Origin: Crambe crambe
Lineage: Eukaryota > Porifera > Demospongiae > Poecilosclerida > Crambeidae
Length of the DNA: 64,000 nucleotides
Direction: 5' to 3'
Assembly: GCA_963924555.1 (NCBI GenBank)
Contig: OZ004582.1
Span: 7,006,001 to 7,070,000 of the forward strand
The notes below the pieces were generated by a model. That model worked only from the letters and a program-made list of their open reading frames with translations, made no database searches and was not told the DNA's origin. Below, in pieces: positions 28,811 through 39,848 of the stretch (positions are counted from its first letter, which is position 1; each line of letters opens with the position of its first letter). The translations under genes and the position numbers were made by a program.

Positions 28811-29827
28811 CTATGGTTCCACATAACGATGTTGCAGTACAAAATAGGAAGCAATTATACCGGCTATACCGACTGCACTCAATGCTGCTCCAGCTACTCC
28901 TCCAACGACCGTTCCAACAGGACCACCAAGTGAACCTATTTCCATTCCAGCTGTGATTACAGCACCAATAGCACTGATGATGAGTGGGACTGAATCTGTA
29001 AGGAATTCAGGTGAAAAAACGATAGGCTGTTTCGATAAAGGTTGCTCGAAATCTGCTTTCACCAAATCTTTCTTATGCTTTATCCGGTTGATATTTGCCT
29101 TTAGGAGGCTGGCTTGAGCGCTTGGTTTCATGCGGATTATGCAAGCATACCACAGAGGAGTAAACCAATTGTCTCTGTCTGGCAGACCTTTTTGGTGGTC
29201 ATATCCAGCTGGGACAGGAATGATCTCTTCTGCCACCTCCTTTGGCACACCTGCATTGATAAGTGCTTCATCAAACTGTTTTTTCCATTCTTGAATGCGT
29301 TGCTCAAAGTAATCCTTTTGTTCTTGCTTGATTACTAAATCAGACTGTCCCGCTCTTCTGATCATTTTTTCAACCTTATTGGCGAAAGTAAGAATAATTA
29401 GAGTCCGATTCCAAATTGCTTCACCAAATCGAGATGTTAGCTTCTTGATAGCTTCGATATCATCCTGTCTCATTCGAGTGTCATCCATCCTTGTGCAATA
29501 GAGGACCAAATCTGCCTCACCACAGCCTGCACTTTGCATCATCTGCACATACTCATCTCCTTTCTCCAATTTATCTTGGAGACCTGGAGTGTCCCAGATT
29601 ATTGTTTTCACGCCTTTAATTACCCTTTCGATTGGGATCACTTTGGTTGTGCATCGCTGAAGACTTGTTCCTTCTTCTGTCACCTCAGCACCCACTATTC
29701 CATTTATCAACGTTGATTTCCCAGTCCCAGTTTTACCGGTGATCAGGATCCGCATGGGTTTGTCTTCATTCCATCCCGCTGGAAGGAGACCTTTGGCTTT
29801 TAAATCGCTGAATATCTCACCAGCCAT
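28811..29827 (-). CDS. AIG1/GIMAP-like GTPase with hydrophobic C-terminus
   Basis: Intronless frame of 338 residues from the Met at 29827. An in-frame Met at 29875 would give 354; the inner one, starting MAGEIFSDLK, looks more natural. The G1 loop is GKTGTGKST near residue 31, G3 is DTPG near 80, and G4 is read as FANKVE. The layout, including the conserved YCTRMDDTR and VPAGYD segments, fits the AIG1/GIMAP group of septin-like GTPases, which often act at membranes in immune or stress responses in other organisms. The last 60 or so residues are Gly/Ala/Ile-rich hydrophobic stretches that could form one or two membrane segments. The protein is closely related to the GTPase domains fused to kinases at 44977-45849 and 52927-53778, but it keeps the G3 aspartate they have lost. 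I see no kinase exon upstream. The fold is well supported; the function is not. Confidence 0.82.
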   Translation of the reverse strand: MAGEIFSDLKAKGLLPAGWNEDKPMRILITGKTGTGKSTLINGIVGAEVTEEGTSLQRCTTKVIPIERVIKGVKTIIWDTPGLQDKLEKGDEYVQMMQSAGCGEADLVLYCTRMDDTRMRQDDIEAIKKLTSRFGEAIWNRTLIILTFANKVEKMIRRAGQSDLVIKQEQKDYFEQRIQEWKKQFDEALINAGVPKEVAEEIIPVPAGYDHQKGLPDRDNWFTPLWYACIIRMKPSAQASLLKANINRIKHKKDLVKADFEQPLSKQPIVFSPEFLTDSVPLIISAIGAVITAGMEIGSLGGPVGTVVGGVAGAALSAVGIAGIIASYFVLQHRYVEP

Positions 29828-29939
29828 GGGGCTAAGGCTTAGAGGTTCAAAGGTGGTGTGAATACGCATGCGCAAAGGATTGTGCTGGAATTTGAAGAGT
29901 GAGTACTGTAGACAGGTACCGGGATAGGATAGGGTAGGG

Positions 29940-30850
29940 TAGGTAGGGTAATTCTTTCTGAGCAGGTACTTTTATTCCCAAGAATGTTTGAAGGTGATCT
30001 CAAACTAACCTGTACTCTAGTTTCGCAAGCCACGGCTTGCGAGACTTTGTACTCTAGGGAACTGCCCCACTCAACTATAACTCTCTTCGGTTGCCTTAGG
30101 GAGCCCTCTGGGGCGCACACTGCAAGCTGGGCGTGTATTGCCTAGCCTTGGAGTTACAATGTACACCTAGTGCTAGCTGCGCTCACTCCCTTGCAGGAGC
30201 TAGGGGCTATTCATACATATTGATCCTTGAAAAGAAACTGAACCCATAATCTGTGCCCCATTTTGTTTAAGAGGTTTAGAAATGGGTCAAGTGCTACGTA
30301 CCTAAATTTCAAAGCCCAGCTAAAACTAGTTTGCATTTTAGAACTAGCTTACTACATACAGCTTGTCAGTAAATTACTGCGAGATCCTTGTGTGTTTGAA
30401 AGAATGCCCTACCCCTAGACTTGTGGTTTCTGCCTTATAAAGCTGCATAGAATCTAATAGCTATTTACTTGCCTGTTTATGCAGGATTAGGCTTTTAAAT
30501 TATAACCTAAGTAGGGATGGCAGGTCAAAGGTCATAGGACTGTATAAACTAAAAACTCTTCTTTCTCTTCTACCCTTACTCTACAGGTTCTCAGAAGGCC
30601 ACAGTGAATCATTACATCTACACAGTAGAGAGAAGAATGTTCATTGTTCTCATATTGAACAGCCCTTTAGAGGTGTGCAGGTCATGTGAACTACCCACAG
30701 AGGTTAACCAGACTTAAACACAAGCTTATATAATGATTCAGTGCTAAATCGTATTGGTGCACTGGTTTATTGTTTGTTTTTCCCCCCATATACTAAATAA
30801 CTACATTACTACATGTAGCAATAATAATTATACAAGATTCATGATATGTA
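29940..30850. other. Intergenic between the GTPase and sulfotransferase genes
   Basis: No gene. A small hairpin at about 30020-30045 (TCGCAAGCC with GGCTTGCGA) is the only structure noticed. The GTPase and the first sulfotransferase are divergently transcribed from this interval. Confidence 0.45.
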
Positions 30851-30862
30851 TTGTCAATAGAA

Positions 30863-32308
30863 ATGGCCTCTGATCTATCTTTCTGTACTATCAATGGACT
30901 AAAAGTTATGAATTTCATAACTGAAGAAATGTTCGATGAGTTAAAGACATTTGAGCTGTACCCAGACGACGTGTGGATAGTTACTTACCCAAAATGTGGT
31001 ACCACTTGGACACAACAGATTGTGAAGTTGATCAGAAGTAGAGGAGAGAGAGATGATGTAAAAATAAATGCATCCATTCCATGGCCCGAAGCGATGAAAT
31101 TTTATCCAGGTACTATTTTTTTTGTGAATTTAAAATTGTGGCCTGTCCTACTGGATAGAATTATAATAATTATGATAGAGTTTTATGAAAAAAAAGAAGA
31201 AGAGGAAAATGCCGTGACCAGGATTCAAACCCGGGTTATTACGGCCACAACATAATGTCCTAACCTCTAGACAATCACAGGGGTCAGCATTTTATTCTAT
31301 CACTTGATTATAGAGCTGAAATGGGATGAGCTAAAGTCACAGTTGCCCAAACCTAGAGTGTTCAAGAGTCATTATCCCTACGACCTTCTTCCTTGCGGTC
31401 CTCCCCACACTACCCCATGCAAGTACATCTTTATTGCTCGGAACCCCAAAGATGTGGCTGTTTCATTCTACTTCCACACAAAGACATTGTGAGTCTTAGT
31501 ATAGATGAAGAGAATTGTAAACCTGAACTCATGAAGGTTGCTTGTGGATTATACTGGAGTCACATGGCTTTTCTAGAAGCACTCTATCTTTAATGTGACT
31601 TTCGAACTAATAGTTTTTACGTACCAACAGTAGAAGATTCCAATATCAAAGCACACCAGAGTTATGATTTAAAAGTCCAAATGTGAGTCTTGAATGCCAA
31701 ACACTTTCAGTATTTCTAGATTCAAAGGAAATGAATGTACTTGTGTATGACTCATACTTAATTGATTTCAAAGATCGCCTGTTAAAAGGGAGCCATTGGT
31801 TGCTTGTTATGGATTAGCATTTGCATTATGTTTAACTCTAATGACTTTATTATTTTCATTCATATATAGATACTTCCCTGATATCACCTGGGATTCATTT
31901 TGGAGGAAGTACGTAGCAGGCGATTTAGAGTTTGGCAACTACATGGACCATCTTGTTGGCTGGTGGCCTCGCAGAAATGACAAAAATGTGCTCTTCCTGA
32001 AATATGAGGACATGAAAAAAGACCTCGAGTCTACCATCTCAAAAATAGCCTCATTCATTGGGATAAGTTTGTCCGATGATATCATCACAAAAATAGCCTA
32101 TTTTACAAGTTTTGAGCAGATGAAAGACGACAGCACAGCAAATTACTCATGGAGGGAATACTACCAGAAAGAAGGTGCACCAAAGTTCTGCCGTAAAGGA
32201 ATAGTAGGAGACTGGAAGAATTTCTTGAGTGCTAAACAGTCAGCCGAAATGGATGATATTTGTGCTACAAGACTTGAACCTATAGGTTTAGAATTTGATT
32301 ATGAATAA
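30863..32308 (+). CDS. Cytosolic sulfotransferase, first tandem copy
   Basis: Three exons, 30863-31109, 31314-31488 and 31870-32308, encode about 286 residues, the usual length for cytosolic SULT enzymes. These transfer sulfate from PAPS to hydroxyl or amine groups of small molecules. The PAPS 5'-phosphosulfate loop is YPKCGTTWTQQI, the general-base His sits in FKSHYPYDLLP, the 3'-phosphate segment is ARNPKDVAVSFY, and a C-terminal RKGIVGDWKNF matches the conserved signature. The joints restore the family alignment (YPG-ELKWDEL and TKTL-YFPDITWDSF). An AG lies 2 bases before the ATG in both copies (ATAGAAATGG), so a 5' UTR intron may end there. Intron 1 is about 110 bases longer than in the second copy and holds a tRNA-like insertion. 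The substrate is unknown. Confidence 0.9.
31210..31281 (-). tRNA. tRNA-His(GTG)-like sequence, possibly a SINE head
   Basis: Read on the minus strand, it folds into a near-complete cloverleaf. The D stem is GTC/GAC with an AGAGGTTAG loop. The anticodon stem is TTATG/CGTAA around TTGTGGC, giving anticodon GTG. The T stem is CCGGG/CCTGG around TTTGAAT. The acceptor stem is weak: a C-C clash at the first pair and a T-G wobble at the third. A pyrimidine-rich TTTTCCTCTTCTTC tail follows. It lies in intron 1 of the first sulfotransferase, antisense to it, and the second copy lacks it. It could be a decaying tRNA gene or a tRNA-derived short retroelement. Confidence 0.5.
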
Positions 32309-32329
32309 CTAAGTTAAGTTATTGCAGGG

Positions 32330-33700
32330 TTTCAAAGGTTGCGTTGGTGTGTGTGTGAGTGGGGAGGGGGGATATACTCTGGTTTGCCCCTTGGTCTCTT
32401 CCTCCCCACTCCCCAGGAAACCCTAGCTGTTGATTGGTGCTGCTACTCCTCTTTATCAGTGGTGAAGAACTTGGGGGAGCAGGGGGGCTGTGGCTGTCCC
32501 CCCCCCCCCCCCCCCCCCCCCCCTTGACAGGCCAATTAGCATTTATGTGTATGTGTGTGTTTCAGTTGATGTTAGCTACATGTAACAAGGATTAGCAAGC
32601 AGTAAAATTTAGAGCTTCACACTCTGTGACATCATGGAGGAGAGTAAGGCCTGGGGACAAGGCTAAGTTTCGCCCCCCCCCCCCTCCGCCCATTTTTTGG
32701 TAGTTGTCTCCACTCCTATTTATGCATGAGGGGAATAGTGCATTCATAGTAATTAGGGGATATAAGGCTTAGGGGGATTACTGCTACCATATGCATGGAA
32801 TTATAGCCACTACAAGGACTTGGAAGGAAGCTACTACCAGCTCTATACCAATAGCTAGCACATTCAGTGCATCATAATTCCTTTATTAATGGTGCATATG
32901 ATAGACTCAATCAAAGAGCGATTGTCTCTAGGTGCTGAGCAAGATGGTAGTCCAGTCGCTATCCAGTAGGGGAGATATGACCAAGGCCTAGAGTAAGTAG
33001 CGAGATCCCCCAAAGAGAAAGCTGCCAGCCAACTCCAGCTACTAGCAAGCTCGTCACATTGGTTGCAAATTTTGTTCATGCACTAATTTCTCCTCCAAAC
33101 ATCTTAAATCATGTACCAATGTCGTCCAAATAGTAGTGTCACTGCAGTGTTGTAATCTTGATGCTCTATTATACTAGGTATGCATGGATGTCCTTGGAAC
33201 AACCTCATTCTTGCTTTGATCTATAGCTAGCTATCCCATTGAAGCTATCCCATTGCATGCATAACTATAATTTTATGTACATCACTTCCATCTAGCTATA
33301 GAATATAAGACACTTCCTAACAGCTAGCTAGCTGTTCAGGTCTGAAAGAAAGAGCAAGGATCAAGGTGTGTGTATTAGCTATGTAACTAGCTAGCTATAG
33401 TAGTATTAGCTAAGATCTGCCTGGAACATTAAGTTATCTTATTGGTGAGCTATATAATTAGCTACATATAAAGTGCAATTATTTAAACAGCTAGGTAAAT
33501 TTTTTCCCTCTTCTAGCAAATTGTTAGCAATATAAAAGTGTGTCAGGCTTATAGCTATGATTCAGTATTATTATCTTGAATACACTGAGAGTAGATATAG
33601 AATTGTTTTTTTTACAGTAAAAAATAATGCTGTACATATTTTAGTTAGTTAATGCAATAATAATTATAACTATGTGTATAAGAATGTGCATATTTATTCT
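32330..33700. other. Spacer between the tandem sulfotransferase genes
   Basis: No gene. It contains a GTGTGTGTG stretch near 32347, a long C run (about 32498-32523), a second C run near 32672, and many TAGCTAGCTA repeats between 33220 and 33440. Confidence 0.55.
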
Positions 33701-33711
33701 TTGATATAGAA

Positions 33712-35109
33712 ATGGCCACAAATGGTACAACTTTGTCTTTCCACACTGTCAATGGACTAAAAGTTGGAACATTCATAACTGAAGAGATGTTTGAAGAGCT
33801 GAAGACATTCGAGCTCTACCCAGATGACGTGTGGATAGTAACTTATCCAAAGTGTGGTACCACTTGGACGCAGCAGATTGTGAAGTTGATCAGAAGTAGA
33901 GGAGAGAGAGATGATGTGAAGATACATGCATCCATTCCATGGCCTGAAGCAATAAAATTTTATCCAGGTACTATAGAAATCCCATTTTAAGTAGCAGCCA
34001 TTTCTCAAACATGAAGTTGCCTCAAATTTTTGTATTAATGGTTGGACCATCTCTGTAGAACTGAACTGGGATGAACTACAGACACAGTTGCCCGCACCTC
34101 GAGTGTTCAAGAGTCATTATCCCTACGACCTTCTTCCCTGCGGTCCTCCTCACACGACTCCATGCAAGTACATCTTTGTTGCTCGGAACCCCAAGGATGT
34201 GGCTGCTTCATTCTACTTCCACACAAAGATATTGTGAGTCTTAATTAGCTAATTAACTCTCCTTATAGAATCATATAGCTAGCTACCAAGGGGTTATCGA
34301 GTCTGTAGCTATACTTATTCAGTAGCTAATGCATGAGTACAATAGAACTTCTGACCTGTCTTTTGTCCCTTGTATAGAGAGGTTATCAATATTACGGGAT
34401 TTGTGACCTATTGGTGGAGAAGTTACTTTTGGTGTGTCCCTCTTCCTTGCTGAAATATGTAGCTAGCTAGCATGAATATAATTGTGATAGTACTTGAGGA
34501 AAGGGGTCTTATCACACAAAACAACTCCATTTTTGCTCCATAAGACCCCTTTTCTCAAGTACTATCAACATGAAAACTTTGATGTTCTGCTAGCTACTTC
34601 ATATTTAAGATTACAAACTATGCAGGTTTAACCATTTATCTATGTCTAAATTAATGTTATTTATTCTTAGCTACTTCCCTGATATCACCTGGGATTCATT
34701 TTGGAGCAAATACATAGCAGGAGATTTAGAGTTTGGCAACTACATCGATCATCTTGTTGGCTGGTGGCCACACAGAAACGATAAAAACGTGCTTTTCCTG
34801 AAATATGAGGATATGAAAAAAGACCTCGAATCTACTGTATCAACAATTGCCTCATTCATGGGGATTAATTTGTCCAATGATATCATCACAAAGATAGCCA
34901 ATCTTACGAGTTTTGAGCGGATGAAAGAAGATAACACAGCAAATTACTCATGGAGAGAGTACTACCAGAAGAAAGGTTTGCCAAAGTTTTGTCGTAAAGG
35001 GATCATTGGTGACTGGAAGAATTTCCTGAGTCCAGAGCAATCAGCTGAAATGGATGATATTTGTGCTACGAGACTAGAACCTCTAGGTTTAGAATTTGAT
35101 TATGAATAG
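33712..35109 (+). CDS. Cytosolic sulfotransferase, second tandem copy
   Basis: Exons 33712-33967, 34059-34233 and 34671-35109 have the same joints and phases as the first copy and encode 289 residues. All the landmarks are present: YPKCGTTWTQQI (PAPS binding), FKSHYPYDLLP (catalytic His), ARNPKDVAASFY and RKGIIGDWKNF. Exon 2 is the same length (175 bases) in both copies and exon 3 is identical in length (439 bases), so this is a recent tandem duplication. Intron 2 carries an 81-base foldback. Protein changes between the copies lie mainly at the N-terminus and in the helix after YEDMKKDLEST, compatible with some substrate divergence. Both copies look functional. Confidence 0.9.
34486..34566. 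repeat. Foldback element in sulfotransferase intron 2
   Basis: GATAGTACTTGAGGAAAGGG at the left end is the inverse of CCCTTTTCTCAAGTACTATC at the right end with one mismatch. The arms are about 26 bases and the loop about 29. The first sulfotransferase copy lacks it. Confidence 0.85.
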
Positions 35110-35119
35110 CTAGTTGTAA

Positions 35120-35530
35120 ACTCTTGCTGCTTGAATGTTAGAGTCGTGATATTTATTATAAGTTATAAGCAGCCTCGGCCCTGCTATTCTAACTAATGTT
35201 AAACTATGGAAGCAACTCTTTTTATTAGCTATAGTGTTGCTGTTTGTAATTTAATCAAATAGCTACAACAACCAAAAAAATAAGCTAACAGCAAAATTAA
35301 ATTAGAATGAAGATTAATAAGCCTTTTGTCCTTTGTATAGAGGTTGTCCTCTTTTCTTATAGCTAGAGTGCATAATACTGTCCTTTGATCCTCGTTCAGA
35401 GTGTCCTTCATTGCTGGGAGGCTCTTATCTGTGATGATGTAGTGTGTATGTATGCACTGACAAGGACATTATTATAATGGTGAATAATGTCTGAATACTC
35501 GCCAGTCACTTCTGACTGAATTGTCACTTC
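35120..35530. other. Spacer with dispersed repeat
   Basis: No gene. A GGACAACCTCTC-class repeat fragment lies at about 35318-35415 (TTTTGTCCTTTGTATAGAGG). Confidence 0.5.
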
Positions 35531-35534
35531 GGAC

Positions 35535-35632
35535 ATGTCCAGTAGTCAACAGCAGTTACGCTAAGCGTGAGGACTCGGGTTCGAACCCCAACTTGACCAG
35601 TTTTTTTTTTTCTTCTTCTTCTTCTTCTTCTT
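35535..35632 (+). repeat. tRNA-like element with B box and T/TTC tail
   Basis: GGACTCGGGTTCGAACCCC is a perfect pol III B-box/T-arm. CTTGACCAG follows, then a T run and (TTC)n. The 5' half does not fold into a clean D arm, so I read it as a tRNA-derived SINE fragment or decayed tRNA. Its tail resembles the one beside the tRNA-His-like sequence at 31210-31281. Confidence 0.5.
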
Positions 35633-35656
35633 AATTTTGCTCCAAGATAAGCTTTT

Positions 35657-35870
35657 GGATCATCTGACTAATCCGGCACCTCGAATATTAATTAATTTCG
35701 CGCCATTTCGCGATGACCTCTGCTACAAGATTGTGTTGATTTTGCTGTTTGATTGTCAAGACTATTTTATGAATCAATGAATCAAAGTAAGGCCTGATTT
35801 AGTTGGGGTACTAATTATACAGGGCGCGAAATTAATTAATATTCGAGGTGCCGGATAAGTCAGATGATCC
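35657..35870. mobile_element. MITE with 48-bp terminal inverted repeats
   Basis: Ends 35657-35704 and 35823-35870 are inverted copies (outer GGATCATCTGAC, inner ATTAATTTCGCGCC) with about one mismatch. The 118-base core has no coding capacity. It lies about 360 bases upstream of the kinase-kelch start codon. I could not fix a target-site duplication. Confidence 0.85.
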
Positions 35871-35934
35871 GAAAAAAGTTGGCTGGCCAGTGGCAGGAGG
35901 CCTTAGCTGCTTGTTTAAGGGATTAGAAGTATAC

Positions 35935-36068
35935 TACAGCGGTTTTCCAAAACCTTGCAACAGGAAAACGGAAAGCGGAAGTGATTGGAGCGAACTGGTT
36001 GGTCAGATTGCTCATATTGATCATGTGACTCGCTTTCTGCAGTTGCAAGATTTTGGAAAACCGCTGTA
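35935..36068. repeat. Inverted repeat in the kinase-kelch 5' region
   Basis: TACAGCGGTTTTCCAAAACC (35935) is answered by the inverse GGTTTTGGAAAACCGCTGTA pattern ending at 36068, with one base difference. The arms are 27 bases. A third fragment of the motif (GCAAACCGCTGTACAA) follows at 36175. It may be a foldback element used as promoter sequence. Confidence 0.8.
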
Positions 36069-36227
36069 GCCATTTTTGTCGAGAAACCAACAACAGCTGC
36101 AAATCACGTGATCCAAAGGTAGTCTACCCGCTGAGCATGCGCGAACTCTCGTTCTCACTTTTTGCAAGTTCGTTGCAAACCGCTGTACAACCAAAGCAAA
36201 GACGAGCCACGCCCTAATTTTGCTGTA

Positions 36228-38863
36228 ATGGCTTCTCAGTTGAAAGAGTTGAGCTACGGTTCGGTTGAGATCTACATTGATGATATTCTTGGCATCGGCT
36301 CTTATGGAAAGGTCTGCAGGGCCAAGTGTGGTCAGTTACCTTGTGCTGCCAAGCTTCTCCATGACACTCTCTTCCAAGACAATGACCCAGGGACTCACAA
36401 CCTGACCATGAAGTTCCTGCAAGAGTGCCGGTTCCTCGTCTCCATAAAACATCCGAACATTGTGCAGTGTCTAGGCACTATCAGAGATCCTGAATCGAGA
36501 AGGCCAGTTCTCCTGATGGAGCTGATGGACGAGAGTCTGACCAAACTCCTAGAGAGATCCACCACTTTTGTCCCTTACCACATTCAAGTCAACATCTGCT
36601 ACGATGTGGCACTCGCCCTAGCCTACCTCCACTCCAATGGCATCATCCACCGAGACCTCTCCAGCAACAATGTCCTGCTGATAAGTGCTGGTGGAAGAGC
36701 AAAGGTTACCGACTTTGGGATGTCCAAGTTCGTGGACATGAACCCTCGCATGACCCCACTGACCCAGTGTCCAGGAACCTCAGCCTACATGCCTCCAGAG
36801 GCACTGACAGCACCACCTCAATATTCCAGTAAAATGGACTGTTTCTCTCTCGGAGTGCTTGCTATTCAGGTGGAAACAAGGAATTTCCCCGACCCTGGAG
36901 ATCCTACAACTGTGATAAAAGATGCAAGATTCCCAACAGGACGTGCCTTATTCTTCATCCCAGAAGCCGATCGCCGAAAGAAGGATATTGACTTGATAGC
37001 ACCTGACCACCCCCTCCTGCCCATTATCCTTCAATGTATCAAGGACGAGGAGGGGGAAAGACCATCAGCCAATGAGCTGTGTGAGCGACTAGCCTCACTG
37101 AAGAGGGAGTCAAGGTACACACACAGTGTGGAGCAGACTAGGGACCAGACCTCACGAGCACAGACACTGCAACTGTTGTTGGAGAAGAAAGATGAAGAGC
37201 ATCAACAGTCAGCAAGAGAGTTGGAGAGGAAAGATGAAGATCATCAACAAGAGTTAGCCTTGAAAGAAAGAGAATTGGAGAGAAAAAATGAAGAGCTTCA
37301 AGAATTGATGAAAAAGACAGAAGAGCATCAGCATGAATTAGAGAGGAATAAACAAGAGATTAAAGAGCTTCGACAAGAGTTACGAAAAAAAGGTGAAGAA
37401 TTACAAAAAGAGTTGGCCAGAAAAGAGGAACTCACTGAAAAAATCGAAAATAAACTACAGATCACTGAAGATGCTGATTCGCAGCATCTAACTAGTAAAC
37501 CATTATCTGCAGTCAGCAGTGTTCCTGTAAGTTAGTACAGTATGATAGCTATAGCAAATTCATTGGTACATGTAGTGGGTGATAAGAGTTAATTCACAAA
37601 AACAAACTTCAAAACTTAACCCAATGAATATACATGGTAATTGCGTGATAGTAAGCACTAAATTCCTATAATGTCTTGTTGTAGAGTTATAGCTACTTAT
37701 TTTCATTTCCAATACTTATAGCTAATGCAAGTTGTAGTTATAATTAGATATACACTAACATTGTATTTTAATTGGAGTAGATTGTATTCATAGGAATTGA
37801 CCTTCCTTATGATTAAATCATAAGTCTAATTTACGACTGAACTACAGTACAGTATTCTTAAATTTTAAGAATACTGTACTGTAGTTCAGTCGTGAATTAG
37901 ACTTGCTTTCATTTTCTTTAGGTAACTGATGCTCAAAAGGAAAAGAAAAGATCTGATCTAATACCAGCTGGGCAAATGAAACTATCATGGAGGAAAGGAA
38001 AACAAGCACCACAAACTTTATCATCAGCAGTAGGAGCAGCTGTGGTTCATGGAAACACTGCATTCTTCTCTTGTTACTTTAATGTATATTCATACAATAT
38101 ACTTGAAGATAAGTGGACAAAGTTACAACAATGTGAATATCAACGGACCAGTCTGGCAATTGTTCACGACACCCTTACAACTGTTGGGGGATGCACTAGT
38201 GATGACACGCCAACCAATACCCTCCTCAGTCTCTCACAGAATGGATCAGGGTGGAAAGGGTTGCCATCAATGACGACAAAACGAATCCTTCCAGCTACTG
38301 TCACCATCACCACCCACCTGGTCGTAGCAGCAGGAAAAATGAAATATTTTGGACGTGGTGATTGCCTATCTTCAGTGGAAGTATTGGATACAGAGACTCT
38401 CCAATGGTCCATGGCAAGTAGTTTACCTCAAGTCACCAAGTCTCTTCAAATGACATCATGTAGTGGATATGTTTATCTTTATCTCGATGGTAACACTGTA
38501 TTCTCTTGTTCTGTGGAAGGACTCCTCCAGTCCTGCCAACTGCATCCCCACAAACCTACCTCCATCAACAGCAGTAAGAGTGGCTCTATATGGACTGGAC
38601 AAGCAAACACTCCTGTACTAAAAGGATCCAGTCTAGCAACACTAGGAGAACATGTACTAGCTATAGGAGGACAGTCAACAGCAAACATTCACTGTTATGA
38701 CAGAGCCACTGATTCATGGAGTGTCATAGGAGAGATGCCCACCCCACGATATGATTCCCTAACTGTTATCTCCCCTGATAGTGAACTGATCGTGGTGGGA
38801 GGGAAAGGTGATGGTGTCTTAGAAGAATTTTACATTACTGAGATTGGACATTTGGTGAAATAA
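36228..38863 (+). CDS. TKL-like kinase, coiled coil and kelch domain protein
   Basis: Exon 1 (36228-37526) encodes 433 residues. Exon 2 (37922-38863) joins in phase 0 after a GTAAGT..TTTAG intron and adds 313. The kinase (about residues 16-290) has the Gly loop GIGSYGKV (22-29), K42, E66, HRDLSSNNVLL (141-151), DFG (162-164) and PPE in place of APE (189-191), so it should be catalytic. Ser/Thr or dual TKL-type is likely, since HRDLSSNN is not a classic tyrosine kinase loop. Residues about 310-420 are a Glu/Lys/Gln-rich coiled coil with repeats like KDEEHQQ and ELERK. The C-terminal exon has kelch-type repeats (YSYNILEDKWTKL, VEVLDTETLQWSMAS, HCYDRATDSWSVIGEMPTPR), probably a partner-binding propeller. 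I chose the Met of MASQLKELSY because two paralogues start there. The partner and pathway are unknown. Confidence 0.88.
37822..37904. repeat. Near-perfect palindrome at the kelch exon acceptor
   Basis: The 41-base arms differ at about one base and meet with almost no loop (centre near 37863, TTAAATTTTAA). It ends 17 bases before the exon 2 acceptor. The duplicate at 42700-42805 has only the right arm. Confidence 0.9.
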
Positions 38864-39210
38864 TTAGCTAGCTATGTCCTGTAGCTACTGCTTTGATTAT
38901 TATTATTATTTTTTATTTCTTGCTATTTTTACCAGCTACTGTCTTGAATTGGCACGTGGTCTTACATGATGTATGACACATGATCACGATAAGCAAGATG
39001 ACCCATGTTATATACTCAGCGGGCTTGAGCCCCCCCCCCTTTGATTTAGGAAATAATAAGAATAGTAGCTAAAGAAGATTATTAATTTGCTTCCATGTGC
39101 TCAAGAAATTATTGATCAGCACAGTTGTCAGCATGTGGAGTGCTAGTGATGTATAAATAATATAATGCGTGAACACCATGACCTTCACTTTCATCCTGAC
39201 ATTCTAATCA

Positions 39211-39351
39211 ATATTTCATCTGTGATAGATGAATTGCTAATGTTGATTCAACTTTTCAGGAATCTTTGAGTCAATAATCATGGCCAATCTACTCAACAAT
39301 TCCTGGAAAGTTGAATCAATATTAGCAATTCATCTATCACAGATGAAATAT
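39211..39351. mobile_element. Foldback element, about 52-bp arms
   Basis: ATATTTCATCTGTGATAGAT (39211) and its inverse ending at 39351 bound arms that also share GAATTGCTAAT, TTGATTCAACTTT and GGAAT, with a loop of about 34 bases. Confidence 0.88.
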
Positions 39352-39676
39352 AGCTAATGCAAGACCTTAACACTATTCATGTTCAGTTGCACTGATCACT
39401 GAATGGGTCATTTGAGGATTCTGATGTTCCATTAGTTCCTCAGAGACCAGAAACATTTCCAGACCAAACCCATCAAATAAAGGCATTATACACACTCTCC
39501 TGAGGGTTTCGTGATGAGCACTTGGGGTACTTAAACCTTTAGAATTTGGGGCTTCTGAGATTCATGTTTCTGTACACGCTTCTCTAGACATCCTTTAGCC
39601 TGGCTGGCCAGAACAATGACATGGCATCATCTGATGTAGGGGTCATATGATCTGGTTGAAGGCATGACAAACAGTA

Positions 39677-39848
39677 CAGTGATCCCTGGATTATAAGATC
39701 CCTGCAGGCCACCTGCCTTATTATACAACTTTCTAATGCATTGGTCCTTTTATTTATCCTTTTATTATAGAGACCACCTGCAATATAAGATCACTTTCCA
39801 CTTTCTGCCATCCCAAGGGGTGATCTTATAATCCAGGGACCACTTCAC
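39677..39848. mobile_element. MITE-like element, about 170 bp, CAGTG end
   Basis: CAGTGATCCCTGGATTATAA at the left and TTATAATCCAGGGACCACT at the right are inverted copies. CAGTG ends preceded by TA resemble mariner/pogo-type MITEs. The right end is slightly eroded. Confidence 0.75.

Noticed and set aside
29839..30120. 93-codon minus frame upstream of the free GTPase
   Set aside because: It overlaps the GTPase start in another frame, has no domain, and I see no kinase-like exon here that would make this gene another fusion.
28960..36000. Operon-like grouping of the GTPase, sulfotransferases and kinase
   Set aside because: The genes lie on different strands, have separate 5' regions and spacers over 900 bases, and are eukaryotic; adjacency alone does not show co-function.
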